A DNA stretch of 64,000 nucleotides, taken from assembly GCF_015477775.1 (NCBI RefSeq), contig NZ_JADLQO010000012.1, positions 186,001 to 250,000 on the forward strand, read 5' to 3'. Shown in pieces: positions 29,320 to 38,144 of the stretch. Under the pieces are notes generated by a model. The model made no database searches. It had not been told where the DNA came from and was given only the letters and a program-made list of their open reading frames with translations. The position numbers were made by a program, and so were the translations under genes. The stretch comes from Nocardia abscessus. GTDB taxonomy: Bacteria > Actinomycetota > Actinomycetes > Mycobacteriales > Mycobacteriaceae. Position 1 is the first letter of the stretch; the number at the start of each line of letters is the position of its first letter.

Positions 29320-30129
29320 TCAGAGGAGGGCGTCGACGGACAGCGCGCCGGGCCGGGCGCTCACCAGGCAGCGGTCCGGGATCGCCCGCCACCGGGGGTC
29401 GTCGTCGAACGGTTCGGAGGACATGAGCGCGAACTCGTCGGTGACCAGCACCGACAACGAGTGGTGGCAGGTGGTCGCCCACAGCTGCGCACCATCGGAG
29501 AGCAGAAGATTCAGGCGCGCTTCCGGCGCCCGGTCGAGGATCGCGGACACGAGCAGCCGCAGCGCCGCGGGCGCCGCCGACCACTCGCCGTCCGGTGCGC
29601 TGGTCGCCAGCAGATCGCACAGCAGCACCCAGAGCGTCGCCGCGTCGGTGGCCGATTCCGCCTCCAGCAGCCGGGCCGGGGTGAACAGATCCTCGGCGCC
29701 GAGCTCGGCCGCGATGAGCGCGAACTCGGCGGCTACGCCGGACAGGGTGCGGCGCCAGTCCGGAACCACGCCGTTGTGGCTGAACGCCCAGCGGTCGCGG
29801 GTGAACGGCGCGCACGCCGAGCGCTCGACCGGCATGCCGACCGTGGCCGAGCGCACCGCGCCGAGCACCGCGGCGGACTCCAACTGCCCGAGTACCTCGT
29901 CCACCGCCGGATCGGTCCAGATCGGTGCGGCGTTGCGGTAGCGGCTGGCGGTGACCGCGTCGTTCTCCGCGACGCGCCACCAGGCGACGCCGAAGCCGTC
30001 GGCATTGATGGTGCCGCCATGGCGCATATCGCGCGGGGCCCACGCCTGGGTGCGCAGTGAATGGGAGCCTAGGGTCAACATCTCGCCCACCCGCACCGGC
30101 GGGCCGACATAACCCAGGTGTCTACACAT
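29320..30129 (-). CDS. egtC: Gamma-glutamyl hercynylcysteine sulfoxide amidohydrolase
   Basis: A 269-residue class II glutamine-amidotransferase-fold hydrolase. The catalytic nucleophile is Cys2 after Met removal (MCRHLGYVG), and the conserved HGGTINADGFGVAWW and FSHNGVV segments follow. EgtC removes the glutamyl group from the sulfoxide made by EgtB. ATG 30129 is fixed by the need for an N-terminal cysteine. The frame is open to 30180, but an extension would bury the nucleophile. Confidence 0.95.
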   Translation of the reverse strand: MCRHLGYVGPPVRVGEMLTLGSHSLRTQAWAPRDMRHGGTINADGFGVAWWRVAENDAVTASRYRNAAPIWTDPAVDEVLGQLESAAVLGAVRSATVGMPVERSACAPFTRDRWAFSHNGVVPDWRRTLSGVAAEFALIAAELGAEDLFTPARLLEAESATDAATLWVLLCDLLATSAPDGEWSAAPAALRLLVSAILDRAPEARLNLLLSDGAQLWATTCHHSLSVLVTDEFALMSSEPFDDDPRWRAIPDRCLVSARPGALSVDALL

Positions 30130-30216
30130 CCGCACCCGCCGAGGCCGCCTCCGCGAGGTACCGATCACACACCGCGGCACCGCGGTCCGACCGCCGCCCG
30201 GCGGGACGAGCGTCGC

Positions 30217-31563
30217 TCACTCGCCTTCTCCCGCGCGCAGGTCCCGCGCCAAGCGGAACCCCGCGAAGATCTGGCGGCGAATGGGGTGGTCCCAGTTGCG
30301 GAACGTGCTGCGGCAGGCCACCGGATCGGTGCCGAAGGAACCGCCGCGCAGCACCCGGTAATCCCCGCCGAAGAACACCTCCGAGTACTCCCGATACGGG
30401 AACGCCCGGAAACCGGGGTACGCCTCGAAACCCGAGGCGGTCCACTCCCACACGTCACCGATCAGCTGGTGCACGCCCGTCGCGGACGCGCCCGCAGGAT
30501 ACGCGCCGACCTCCGCCGGTTCCAGATGACGCTGTCCGAGGTTCGCGGTGGCGGCATCGGGTTCGGCGTCCCCCCAGGGGAAACGCCGCGACGCGCCGGT
30601 GTCCGGGTCGAACCTGGCCGCCTTCTCCCATTCCGCCTCGGTGGGCAGGCGCTTGCCCGCCCAGTTCGCGTACGCCTCGGCCTCGAACCAGCACACGTGC
30701 ACGACCGGCTGGTGCGGCCGCAGCGGGGTCATCACCCCGAACACCCGCCGCCACCAGCGGCCGGACGGATCGCGCTCCCAGAACTGCGGCGCGACCAGAC
30801 CCGCCTCGCTGCGATGCGCCCAACCCCGCTCGGACCAGAGCTCAGGGCGCTCGTAGCCGCCGTCGTCGATGAAGGCCAGGTACTGCTCGTTGGTCACCGG
30901 CGCGGCTTCGATCGCGAAACCTGGCACCACCACCCGATGGGCGGGGCGCTCGTTGTCCAGCGCCCACGCCTCGGTGGAGGTGCCCATGGTGAATTCGCCC
31001 GCGGGGATGACGACCTCCCCGGTGACCGGCGCCGCCGAGGTCGGCGCGCCCGCCGCGGACAGCACCGGCGAGCCGGTGCGCAACTGGTGGGTGGCCAGCA
31101 TGGTCTCGTCGTGCTGCTGCTCGTGCTGGGCGATCATGCCGAACGCGAAACCACCGTCGATCAGCGGACGGCCGCGCAAGTCGCTGCGCTCCAGCACATC
31201 CCACACTTTGTCGCGGACAGTGCCGACATACCCGCGGGCCTGGGCGGGATCGAGCAGCGGGAGCTCGGGCCGGTTGGCGCGGGCGTGCTTGAAGGCGTCG
31301 TAGAGTTCGTCGATGTCGGAACGCACCGGGTCGCGCCCGCCGACGTCGCGCACGAGCCAGAGTTCTTCCTGGTTGCCGATGTGCGCGAGGTCCCAGACCA
31401 ACGGGCTCATCAGTCGCGAATGCTGGACCACCAGTTCGGCTTCGTCGACGCAGTCGGTGAGGGTGTGGGTGCGCTGCCTGGCGCGGGTGAGGACCTCGGC
31501 GATCCGGTCGCGGAGCTGTTCGGCGCCGGAGTTGTCGGTCAGGGGGGAACGCGAAGTGGTCAC
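30217..31563 (-). CDS. egtB: Hercynine oxygenase (sulfoxide synthase)
   Basis: A 448-residue non-haem iron enzyme joining hercynine and gamma-glutamylcysteine through a sulfoxide. The DinB-like N-terminal half carries the iron-binding HEQQHDE motif, and the C-terminal half is a formylglycine-generating-enzyme (sulfatase-modifying) domain ending in LRGGSFGTDPVACRSTFRNW and GFRLARD. Use of gamma-glutamylcysteine fits the presence of egtA and egtC. GTG 31563 follows GGAG at 10 bases; upstream sequence in frame is arginine/proline-rich and probably not coding. Confidence 0.94.
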   Translation of the reverse strand: MTTSRSPLTDNSGAEQLRDRIAEVLTRARQRTHTLTDCVDEAELVVQHSRLMSPLVWDLAHIGNQEELWLVRDVGGRDPVRSDIDELYDAFKHARANRPELPLLDPAQARGYVGTVRDKVWDVLERSDLRGRPLIDGGFAFGMIAQHEQQHDETMLATHQLRTGSPVLSAAGAPTSAAPVTGEVVIPAGEFTMGTSTEAWALDNERPAHRVVVPGFAIEAAPVTNEQYLAFIDDGGYERPELWSERGWAHRSEAGLVAPQFWERDPSGRWWRRVFGVMTPLRPHQPVVHVCWFEAEAYANWAGKRLPTEAEWEKAARFDPDTGASRRFPWGDAEPDAATANLGQRHLEPAEVGAYPAGASATGVHQLIGDVWEWTASGFEAYPGFRAFPYREYSEVFFGGDYRVLRGGSFGTDPVACRSTFRNWDHPIRRQIFAGFRLARDLRAGEGE

Positions 31564-31699
31564 GGGAAACGTCTCCGAGATTCGTGAGGATCGGCGTCGG
31601 CATCGGCACGGCCGCGGGACTCGATGCGGCTGCGGGCGATTCGGCACACGCCGGCCTGGTCGACCGGGGCGCCGTCGGGGAAGCGCGGCTGGTTCCTGG

Positions 31700-33043
31700 T
31701 CACGTGGCGGCTCCCGGAGGCTGCGCGTCGAGGCCGTGCTCGGTTTCCTCCTCGGTCGGGGTGTGACCACGACGACATCGTTCGGCGGCGGATTCGACGG
31801 CGCGGGCCGCCTCGTCGGTAGCGGTGTGCGCGGCAGCGAGCCGCAGCAGGGCGACCGCGGCGGCTCGCAGATCCGGGTCGGCCAATCCGTAGCGGGCGGC
31901 GTCGACCCAGCGCCCGGCCAGCGGCGCGGCGATCGAGCTCGCCTCCGCGACCACCGCGGGGCTGGACATGAGCGCGTCGATCACGTGCACCGGGACGGTC
32001 CACCCGTCGCCGGGCTGGGCGTCGATGTAGCGGACTTCCAGGTGGCCCGAGGCGCGCACCGGCGGGAACAGCGTGGTCAGGTGATAGTCGAGGTCGCCGA
32101 TATCGGGGCGGCGGCCCACCTCGTCGTCCAGAGCGCCGGACAACCAGTCGGCGAAAGTCGCACCGGGCGGCGCGAACCACCCGTCCTGGCCGTCACCGGG
32201 TGCCGCGACGCCTTCCGGCCTGCGCACGCACAGCAGCGGCACGTCCAGCGCCCACTTGCTGTACGCGGCCACCGGATCGGCCCAGTCGAGCACCGGCGGG
32301 CGGGTCCGGGTGTTGTCCAGCCGCAGCCAGGCCCGCATGCGCTGAGACGCCCAGGTTCCGGGCGGCGCGCCACGCAGGGCGGGGGAACATGCGAAGGCGG
32401 CCACCAGCGCGGGGCCGACGGCGTAGAGGGCGGTCCAGCGGGCGGTGACGTCCGCGTGGTCGGCGCCCGCGTCCACGCTGACCTGGGTGGCCGCGGTATT
32501 GCACATCATCAGCTTGCCGAACGGCCCGATGCCGCCGAAGGCTCGCTCCATCGCGCGGTAACGCGGGAGCTGGAGCAGGCGTTTGGGGCGACGGTCGGCG
32601 TCCGCGGCGACGGAAACGGGACGGATGGACCGGGATTCGAGGAGTTCCCGCAACAGGCGGGCATCGTCGCGCAGGCGATCACACAGCTGCGCGGCAGCGT
32701 CGTAGGGAGCGCTGGAGAGTTCGATCTGACCACCGGGTTCGAGAGTGACCCGGCTGCCCCCCGGCAGAGCGAGCGCCGGTGAATCGGGGGCGATGGACCG
32801 TGGTGCGTACGGTCCGAGCGCGTCCGCCAAGGCGGACAGCTGGGGGCGCGGAGCGGCCGCGGGGCCGGACGCCGAACACTCACCGTGCACCGTGAGCCAC
32901 TCCAGTTCGGCGCCTATCAACGCGGGTGGGCCGAGCTTGAAGCACACCCCGCCGATATACGCCTCCGCCGCCGCTCGGGAGGACAGTTCCCCCTGCTCGG
33001 TGGCACAACCGGCCGACTCAGGACTCTCGAGCGTGACCGCCAT
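31700..33043 (-). CDS. egtA: Glutamate-cysteine ligase
   Basis: A 447-residue ATP-dependent ligase of the GCS2/EgtA family that makes gamma-glutamylcysteine for EgtB. Typical segments are GAELEWLTVHG, LEPGGQIELSSAPY, MMCNTAATQVSVDAG and HLEVRYIDAQPG. The ATG has TGGAGGT 6 bases upstream. It is the first gene of the minus-strand egtABCD operon and is divergent from egtE, with about 175 bases between the two starts. Confidence 0.93.
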   Translation of the reverse strand: MAVTLESPESAGCATEQGELSSRAAAEAYIGGVCFKLGPPALIGAELEWLTVHGECSASGPAAAPRPQLSALADALGPYAPRSIAPDSPALALPGGSRVTLEPGGQIELSSAPYDAAAQLCDRLRDDARLLRELLESRSIRPVSVAADADRRPKRLLQLPRYRAMERAFGGIGPFGKLMMCNTAATQVSVDAGADHADVTARWTALYAVGPALVAAFACSPALRGAPPGTWASQRMRAWLRLDNTRTRPPVLDWADPVAAYSKWALDVPLLCVRRPEGVAAPGDGQDGWFAPPGATFADWLSGALDDEVGRRPDIGDLDYHLTTLFPPVRASGHLEVRYIDAQPGDGWTVPVHVIDALMSSPAVVAEASSIAAPLAGRWVDAARYGLADPDLRAAAVALLRLAAAHTATDEAARAVESAAERCRRGHTPTEEETEHGLDAQPPGAAT

Positions 33044-33219
33044 GCCAACCTCCAGTAGGCGTTCGGGACGTAGTCCGCTGCTGTTCGGTTATCGCCGTTC
33101 GGCGCGGCGGTATTCCACTCCCCGGCCGAAATCGCATGCGGCGACCCATCCAGCGTAGCCACGCATGCCGACAAGAAACCGACATGAAGCCGAACATTCC
33201 ACCCGATAAGGTCGGCTGC

Positions 33220-34410
33220 ATGCTGGATGACGATCGCGTACGAGCCGACACGCCCGGGTGCGTATCCGGGCCTGGACCCGGCCCCGTTTTCCTCGACAGC
33301 GCCGGATCGTCGCTTCCGCCGCGGGTCGTCACCGACACCGTCGTCGCGCATCTACGGCGAGAATCGGAGATCGGCGGCTATCGCGCGGCGAACGAGCGGC
33401 TCGACGACCTCGCCGAGGTCAAGACCGCGATCGCCGCGCTGATCAACGCCACGCCCGAGAGCATCGCGCTCAGCGACAGCGCGACCCGCTCGTGGGCGGA
33501 CTTCTTCTACTCGGTCCCGCTCGCCGCGGGCGACCGCATCCTGGTCTCCGAGGCCGACTACGCCAGCAATGCCATCGCCGCCTTGCAGCGCGCCCGCGCC
33601 ACCGGCGCCACGGTGGAGAAGATCCCGAGTGACGGCAGCGGGCAGATCGATCTCGACGCGCTGGCCGCGCTGGTGGACGAACGGGTCAAGCTGGTCTCGG
33701 TGCTGCACGCGCCGACCAACGGCGGGCTGGTGAACCCGGCCGCCGAGGCGACCAGGATCGCGCACTCGGTCGGCGCGCTGGTGTTGCTGGACGCCTGCCA
33801 GTCGGCCGGGCAGCTGCCCATCGACGTGGCCGAACTCGGCGTGGACGCGCTGTCGGCGACCGGCCGCAAGTGGCTGCGCGGCCCGCGCGGCACCGGGTTC
33901 CTGTACCTGCGGCCGGAATTGGCGCGCTCGATGGAACCCGCGCGCCTGGACCTGCACGGCGCGGAATGGACCGGCCCCCACGATTACCGGCTCGCGCCCG
34001 ATGCCAGCCGCTTCGAGTTCTGGGAGTGCGACGTCGCGGGCCGCCTCGGCTTGGGCGCGGCCGTGCGATACCTGCTCGAGCTGGGCCCGCACGAGGTCTA
34101 CGCGGCGATCGCGGCCCGCGCCGAACACCTGCGCAAGGCGCTGCCGGAGATTCCCGGCGTGACGGTGCGCGACCTCGGCATCCGGCACAGCGGCATCGTC
34201 TCCTTCACCGTCGACGGCGTCGACCCCGTCGAGGTGCGCGACCGGCTGCTGGCGCAGGACATCACGGTCACGGTCAGCCACGCCGGCTCGACCCTGCTGG
34301 ACATGACCGGGCGCGGTCTGCGGTCGGTCGTGCGCGCCTCGCCGCACTGCTTCGTCGGCTTCGATGAACTCGACCGATTCGTCGCCGCGGTGGCAGCGCT
34401 GCGAGCCTGA
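33220..34410 (+). CDS. egtE: PLP-dependent ergothioneine C-S lyase
   Basis: A 396-residue class V aminotransferase-fold enzyme, the expected final step that cleaves hercynylcysteine sulfoxide to ergothioneine. The PLP lysine is in SATGRKWLRGPRGTGFLYL, and LLDACQSAGQLPID precedes it. ATG 33220 is chosen over ATG 33184: TAAGGT lies 7 bases before it, a spacing expected for a -10 box on a leaderless transcript, and the length then matches mycobacterial EgtE (about 390). It is transcribed divergently from egtABCD, whereas in mycobacteria egtE follows egtD on the same strand. Confidence 0.9.
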   Translation: MLDDDRVRADTPGCVSGPGPGPVFLDSAGSSLPPRVVTDTVVAHLRRESEIGGYRAANERLDDLAEVKTAIAALINATPESIALSDSATRSWADFFYSVPLAAGDRILVSEADYASNAIAALQRARATGATVEKIPSDGSGQIDLDALAALVDERVKLVSVLHAPTNGGLVNPAAEATRIAHSVGALVLLDACQSAGQLPIDVAELGVDALSATGRKWLRGPRGTGFLYLRPELARSMEPARLDLHGAEWTGPHDYRLAPDASRFEFWECDVAGRLGLGAAVRYLLELGPHEVYAAIAARAEHLRKALPEIPGVTVRDLGIRHSGIVSFTVDGVDPVEVRDRLLAQDITVTVSHAGSTLLDMTGRGLRSVVRASPHCFVGFDELDRFVAAVAALRA

Positions 34411-34444
34411 GCGGCGGACGCGGAAACCCGTCCCGGACAGCGGT

Positions 34445-35005
34445 TCAGGCCAGGTGCACTTCGAGTGCCCTGGCCACCAGAGCCGCCACGTCGACGCCCG
34501 GTTCGACCAGACGCAAGCTGCGATCGGCCCGCACGGTGGCGATCCCGTGCAGATTGGTCCACAGGGCGATGGCGCGTGCGCGCGGATCGATCGAGCCGGA
34601 GGTCGCCGCCGCGGCGACCAGGTCGGCGAAGCGCGCGAACAGCGGCAGGGTGACCGACCGCAGATTCTCGCCGGAGCCCTCGAGCAGGTCGTGCCGGAAC
34701 ATCAGGCTGAACATTTCCGGCCTGCGCCCGGCGAACTCGATGTACTCGGCGCTCATCCGGGTGAGCCGCTCGCGCGCGGACCCGGCGTCCACCTCGGCGA
34801 ACCGTTCCGTGAGGTCGGCGAACCCGCGCGCGGCGACGGCAGCCAGCAGTGCGCGGTGAGTCGGGAAGTGCCGCCGCGGCGCACCGTGGGAGACGCCCGC
34901 GGCCCGGGTGATCGCACGCAGTCCCAGTTGCGCCGCACCGACCTCTTCGAGCAGGTCGACGCCCGCGTCCACCAGTCGATCCCGCAGCGATTCGCTCTCC
35001 ACCAT
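34445..35005 (-). CDS. TetR family regulator paired with an acyltransferase
   Basis: A 186-residue TetR-family repressor with the HTH LGLRAITRAAGVSHGAPRRHF followed by PTHRALLAAV. The ATG at 35005 abuts the first of three near-identical 15-bp palindromes in the 100-bp gap to the divergent acyltransferase gene. The arrangement strongly suggests that it represses both itself and the acyltransferase. The effector could be a fatty acid or acyl-CoA, but nothing in the sequence shows it. Confidence 0.85.
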   Translation of the reverse strand: MVESESLRDRLVDAGVDLLEEVGAAQLGLRAITRAAGVSHGAPRRHFPTHRALLAAVAARGFADLTERFAEVDAGSARERLTRMSAEYIEFAGRRPEMFSLMFRHDLLEGSGENLRSVTLPLFARFADLVAAAATSGSIDPRARAIALWTNLHGIATVRADRSLRLVEPGVDVAALVARALEVHLA

Positions 35006-35083
35006 GAAGACATTGTCTACGGCCGGGACCGCCGGGTCACATCGAGTAGACAGTGTCTGCCGAATCGGGTAGACAGTGTCTAC
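35006..35083. promoter_or_regulatory. Three 15-bp TetR operators
   Basis: GAAGACATTGTCTAC (35006-35020), GTAGACAGTGTCTGC (35046-35060) and GTAGACAGTGTCTAC (35069-35083) are copies of one odd-length palindrome, the last perfect around its central base. They fill the space between the divergent tetR and acyltransferase genes. Confidence 0.8.
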
Positions 35084-35106
35084 GAATTCGCCTCCTGGAG
35101 GTTCCC

Positions 35107-35778
35107 GTGTGGTATCCGCTGTTCAAGTACGTCTTGCTCGGCCCGGCGCTGCGGTTGCTCGGCAGACCCGCGGTTACCGGGCTGGACAACATTCCGCGCA
35201 CCGGGCCGGTCATCATCGCGGCCAATCACCTCGCCGTGATCGACTCGCTGTATCTCGCGCTGGTCGTCCCGCGACGCGTGACGTTCCTGGCGAAACAGGA
35301 GTACTTCACCGGAAAGGGCCTGCGAGGCCGGTTCAACCGGTGGTTCTACTCGGTCTCCGGACAGGTTCCGGTCGATCGGACCGGTGGCAGCGCGGCCGCG
35401 GACGCACTCGCCGCCGCCACCCAGATCCTGGCGGCGGGCGGGGTCTGGGCCATCCATCCCGAGGGCACCCGATCCCCGGACGGGCGGATCTATCGCGGCC
35501 GCACCGGCACCTTGCGGGTCGCGATGGCCACCGGAGCGCCGGTCGTTCCGGTGACTCTCGCGGGCACCGACCGGGTGAACCCGCGCGGCAGCCGTCTGCC
35601 GCGTTTCGGCAAGGTGCGCATCGAGTTCGGGGCCCCGCGCCGCTATCCGGCGACCGAGCAGCGTCACCTGGTGCGCGCCGCCACCGACGAACTGATGCGC
35701 GAGATGGCCGCGCGCTCGGGCCGGCACTACGTCGATCGCTACGCGGCTACCTTCCGGACACGCGCATCCCGCCGCTGA
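35107..35778 (+). CDS. PlsC-like 1-acylglycerol-3-phosphate acyltransferase
   Basis: A 223-residue membrane-associated acyltransferase of the PlsC family. The HX4D catalytic motif is NHLAVIDS and the second block is HPEGTRSPDG. Members acylate lysophosphatidic acid or related glycerolipids. GTG 35107 has CTGGAGG 6 bases upstream; a longer frame from 35053 would run through the operators. Its divergent TetR partner and shared operators imply regulated expression, unlike a housekeeping plsC. Confidence 0.85.
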   Translation: MWYPLFKYVLLGPALRLLGRPAVTGLDNIPRTGPVIIAANHLAVIDSLYLALVVPRRVTFLAKQEYFTGKGLRGRFNRWFYSVSGQVPVDRTGGSAAADALAAATQILAAGGVWAIHPEGTRSPDGRIYRGRTGTLRVAMATGAPVVPVTLAGTDRVNPRGSRLPRFGKVRIEFGAPRRYPATEQRHLVRAATDELMREMAARSGRHYVDRYAATFRTRASRR

Positions 35779-35875
35779 CCTGCGCCCCCAGAAAGGGGGT
35801 TAACGCGGCACCGCGATGGCGGGATAGTTGGGGGAGGCCGGTTCCCGGCGAGAGCTGGTGGTTAGGAGATGAACA

Positions 35876-37528
35876 TTGAGCAGGTTCACCGACGAGATGT
35901 ATGCCACGGCGCGGACCTCCGAGCGCGGATTGGTGACCGGCGAGCCGGGCGCCCCGCTGCGGCGCACCTGGGCCGAAATCCACCGTATCGCTCGACGGAT
36001 GGCGGGCGGGCTGGCCGAAGCGGGCATCGGGCACGGCGACGCGGTCGGCGTGCTCGCGGGCATGCCCGCCGACATCGCCCCGTCCTGCCAGGCCGTCTGG
36101 ATGCGCGGCGCGTCGATCACCATGCTGCACCAGCCCACTCCGCGCACCGACCTGGTGGTCTGGGCGCGCGACACCGAGACCGTGCTGACCATGATCGAAG
36201 CGCGCGCGGTCGTGCTCGGCGCGCCGTTCGAGGCAGCCGAGCCGCTGCTGCGCGAACGCGGCATCACCGTGGTGCGCATCGACCAGCTGCCCGACGGCCC
36301 GGACACCGACCCGGTGCCCGCCGCCGAGGGCGATATCGCCTTGCAGCAGTTGACTTCCGGTTCGACCGGGTCGCCCAAGGCGGTGCGGATCACGCACGAG
36401 AACTTCTTCGTCAACGCCCACGCCATGTTCGACCGGGTGAAATTCCAGCTCGATGACGACGTGATGGTCAGCTGGCTGCCGCTGTTCCACGACATGGGCA
36501 TGGTCGGATTCCTCAGTGTTCCCATGCAATTCGGCGCCGAAGTAGTCTGCGTGACGCCGCTGGACTTCCTCACCAGGCCGCTGCTGTGGGCCGAGTTGAT
36601 CAGCAAGTACCGCGGAACCGTCACCGCCGCGCCCAATTTCGCGTACTCACTGCTGGCCAGGCGACTGCGGCAGGCCGACGACGGCGCGTTCGACCTCAGC
36701 AGCGTGCGCTACATGTGGAACGGCGCCGAACCGGTGGACCCGGACACCATGGACGCCTTGGCCGCGGCCGGGAAGCGCTTCGGCCTCAATCCCATGGCGC
36801 TCACGCCGGTCTACGGCATGGCCGAGACCACGCTCGCGGTGTCCATCCCGGATCCCGGCCACGGCCAGGTGCTCGACGTGATCGACGCCGATCTGCTCGA
36901 GGCGCTCGGCAAGGCGGTGCCCGTACCGGAGGAGCACGGCCACCCCGCCAACATCCGCCGGTTGCCCACCCTCGGCTACCTGGTCGACCACTTGGAGGGC
37001 CGGATCGTCGACAGCGAACGGCAGCCGCTGCCCACCCGGTCGGTCGGCGTGATCGAATTGCGCGGTCCCGCCGTCACTTCCGGGTACGTGACGATGGACG
37101 GGTTCCAGCCCGCCCAGGACAACGAGGGCTGGCTGGACACCGGCGACATCGGCTACTTCACCGACGAGGGACTGATCGTGGTGTGCGGCCGGATGAAGGA
37201 CGTCATCATCATGGGCGGCCGCAACATCTACCCCACCGACATCGAGCGCGCCGCGACCAGGGTGGACGGGGTCCGTCCCGGCAACGCGGTGGCGGTGCGG
37301 CTGGACGCGGGCCAGAAGCGGGAGAGTTTCGCCGTGGTGGTGGAGAGCGGCAGCCACCAGAACCCCGAGGAGGTCAAGCGCATCGAGCGCGAGATCGTGC
37401 ACGCGGTGTTCGCGGAGGTAGGCGCGCGGCCGCGCACCGTCGCCGTGCTCGGGCCGGGCGCACTGCCGAAGACCTCCTCCGGCAAACTGCGCAGGGCCGC
37501 GACCGCGATGCATCTACCCCGGGGCTGA
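35876..37528 (+). CDS. pks16: Fatty acyl-AMP/acyl-CoA ligase, Pks16 (Rv1013) ortholog
   Basis: A 550-residue adenylate-forming enzyme. The ATP-binding loop is LTSGSTGSPKAV, with YGMAETTLA, DTGDIGYFTDEGLIVVCGR and the C-terminal lysine in PKTSSGKLRR. The start MSRFTDEMYATART and WMRGASITMLHQPTPRTDL closely resemble M. tuberculosis Pks16, which despite its name is a FadD-like ligase. TTG 35876 is accepted because GGAG lies 8 bases upstream and the N-terminus then matches the family. It is convergent with pth, as in M. tuberculosis. The lipid substrate is unknown. Confidence 0.88.
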   Translation: MSRFTDEMYATARTSERGLVTGEPGAPLRRTWAEIHRIARRMAGGLAEAGIGHGDAVGVLAGMPADIAPSCQAVWMRGASITMLHQPTPRTDLVVWARDTETVLTMIEARAVVLGAPFEAAEPLLRERGITVVRIDQLPDGPDTDPVPAAEGDIALQQLTSGSTGSPKAVRITHENFFVNAHAMFDRVKFQLDDDVMVSWLPLFHDMGMVGFLSVPMQFGAEVVCVTPLDFLTRPLLWAELISKYRGTVTAAPNFAYSLLARRLRQADDGAFDLSSVRYMWNGAEPVDPDTMDALAAAGKRFGLNPMALTPVYGMAETTLAVSIPDPGHGQVLDVIDADLLEALGKAVPVPEEHGHPANIRRLPTLGYLVDHLEGRIVDSERQPLPTRSVGVIELRGPAVTSGYVTMDGFQPAQDNEGWLDTGDIGYFTDEGLIVVCGRMKDVIIMGGRNIYPTDIERAATRVDGVRPGNAVAVRLDAGQKRESFAVVVESGSHQNPEEVKRIEREIVHAVFAEVGARPRTVAVLGPGALPKTSSGKLRRAATAMHLPRG

Positions 37529-37556
37529 CCGTCCCGGCGCCGAGTGCGGGTGCGGC

Positions 37557-38144
37557 TCAGTGCAATTGGTTCTGCGCGGTCTCCAGCCCGACGCGCAGCA
37601 GCAGCTCCACCGCGTCGGCGGCCTGCTCGACGATCACCGGCACCTCTTTGCGCTCCGGCGCGGAGAACGGTTTCAGCACGTAGTCGGCCGGGTCCTGGCG
37701 ACCCGGCGGACGGCCGATGCCGATGCGGGTACGCAGATAGTCCTTGGTGGTCAGAGCGCTGGAGACCGAGCGAAGGCCGTTGTGCCCGCCCTCACCGCCA
37801 CCGCGCTTGAGCCGGATCGCGCCGAAGGGCAGGTCGAGTTCGTCGTGCACGACGATCACCTCGGTCGGCGGCACCGAGAAGAATTTCGCCAGCGCGGCCA
37901 CCGGCCTGCCGGACACGTTCATGAACGATCGCGGCTTGGCGATCAGCACCTGGCGTCCGTCCAGCCGCGCCTGCAACAGGTCGGCGCCGGATTTCTTGTG
38001 CACACCGAAACGGCCGCCGACGCGCTCGGCGAGCACGTCGGCGACCAGGAAACCGACATTGTGCCGGGTGCGCTCGTACTCGGGACCGGGGTTACCCAGT
38101 CCGACGACGAGCGCGGGCCCGGCGGACGATTCGGTGCTACTCAG
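37557..38144 (-). CDS. pth: Peptidyl-tRNA hydrolase (CTG start)
   Basis: A 195-residue Pth that recycles peptidyl-tRNA. The conserved LVVGLGNPGPEYERTRHNVGF (catalytic His28) lies upstream of the first GTG in frame at 38036, and no ATG, GTG or TTG occurs in frame before it. The best start is CTG 38144, which overlaps the rplY stop by 8 bases and gives the normal family length. Later motifs are KPRSFMNVSG, VVHDELDLPFG and GGGEGGHNGLRSV. Coupling to rplY is expected and the same pair occurs in mycobacteria. A sequencing error near the start would be the alternative explanation. Confidence 0.9.
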   Translation of the reverse strand: MSSTESSAGPALVVGLGNPGPEYERTRHNVGFLVADVLAERVGGRFGVHKKSGADLLQARLDGRQVLIAKPRSFMNVSGRPVAALAKFFSVPPTEVIVVHDELDLPFGAIRLKRGGGEGGHNGLRSVSSALTTKDYLRTRIGIGRPPGRQDPADYVLKPFSAPERKEVPVIVEQAADAVELLLRVGLETAQNQLH

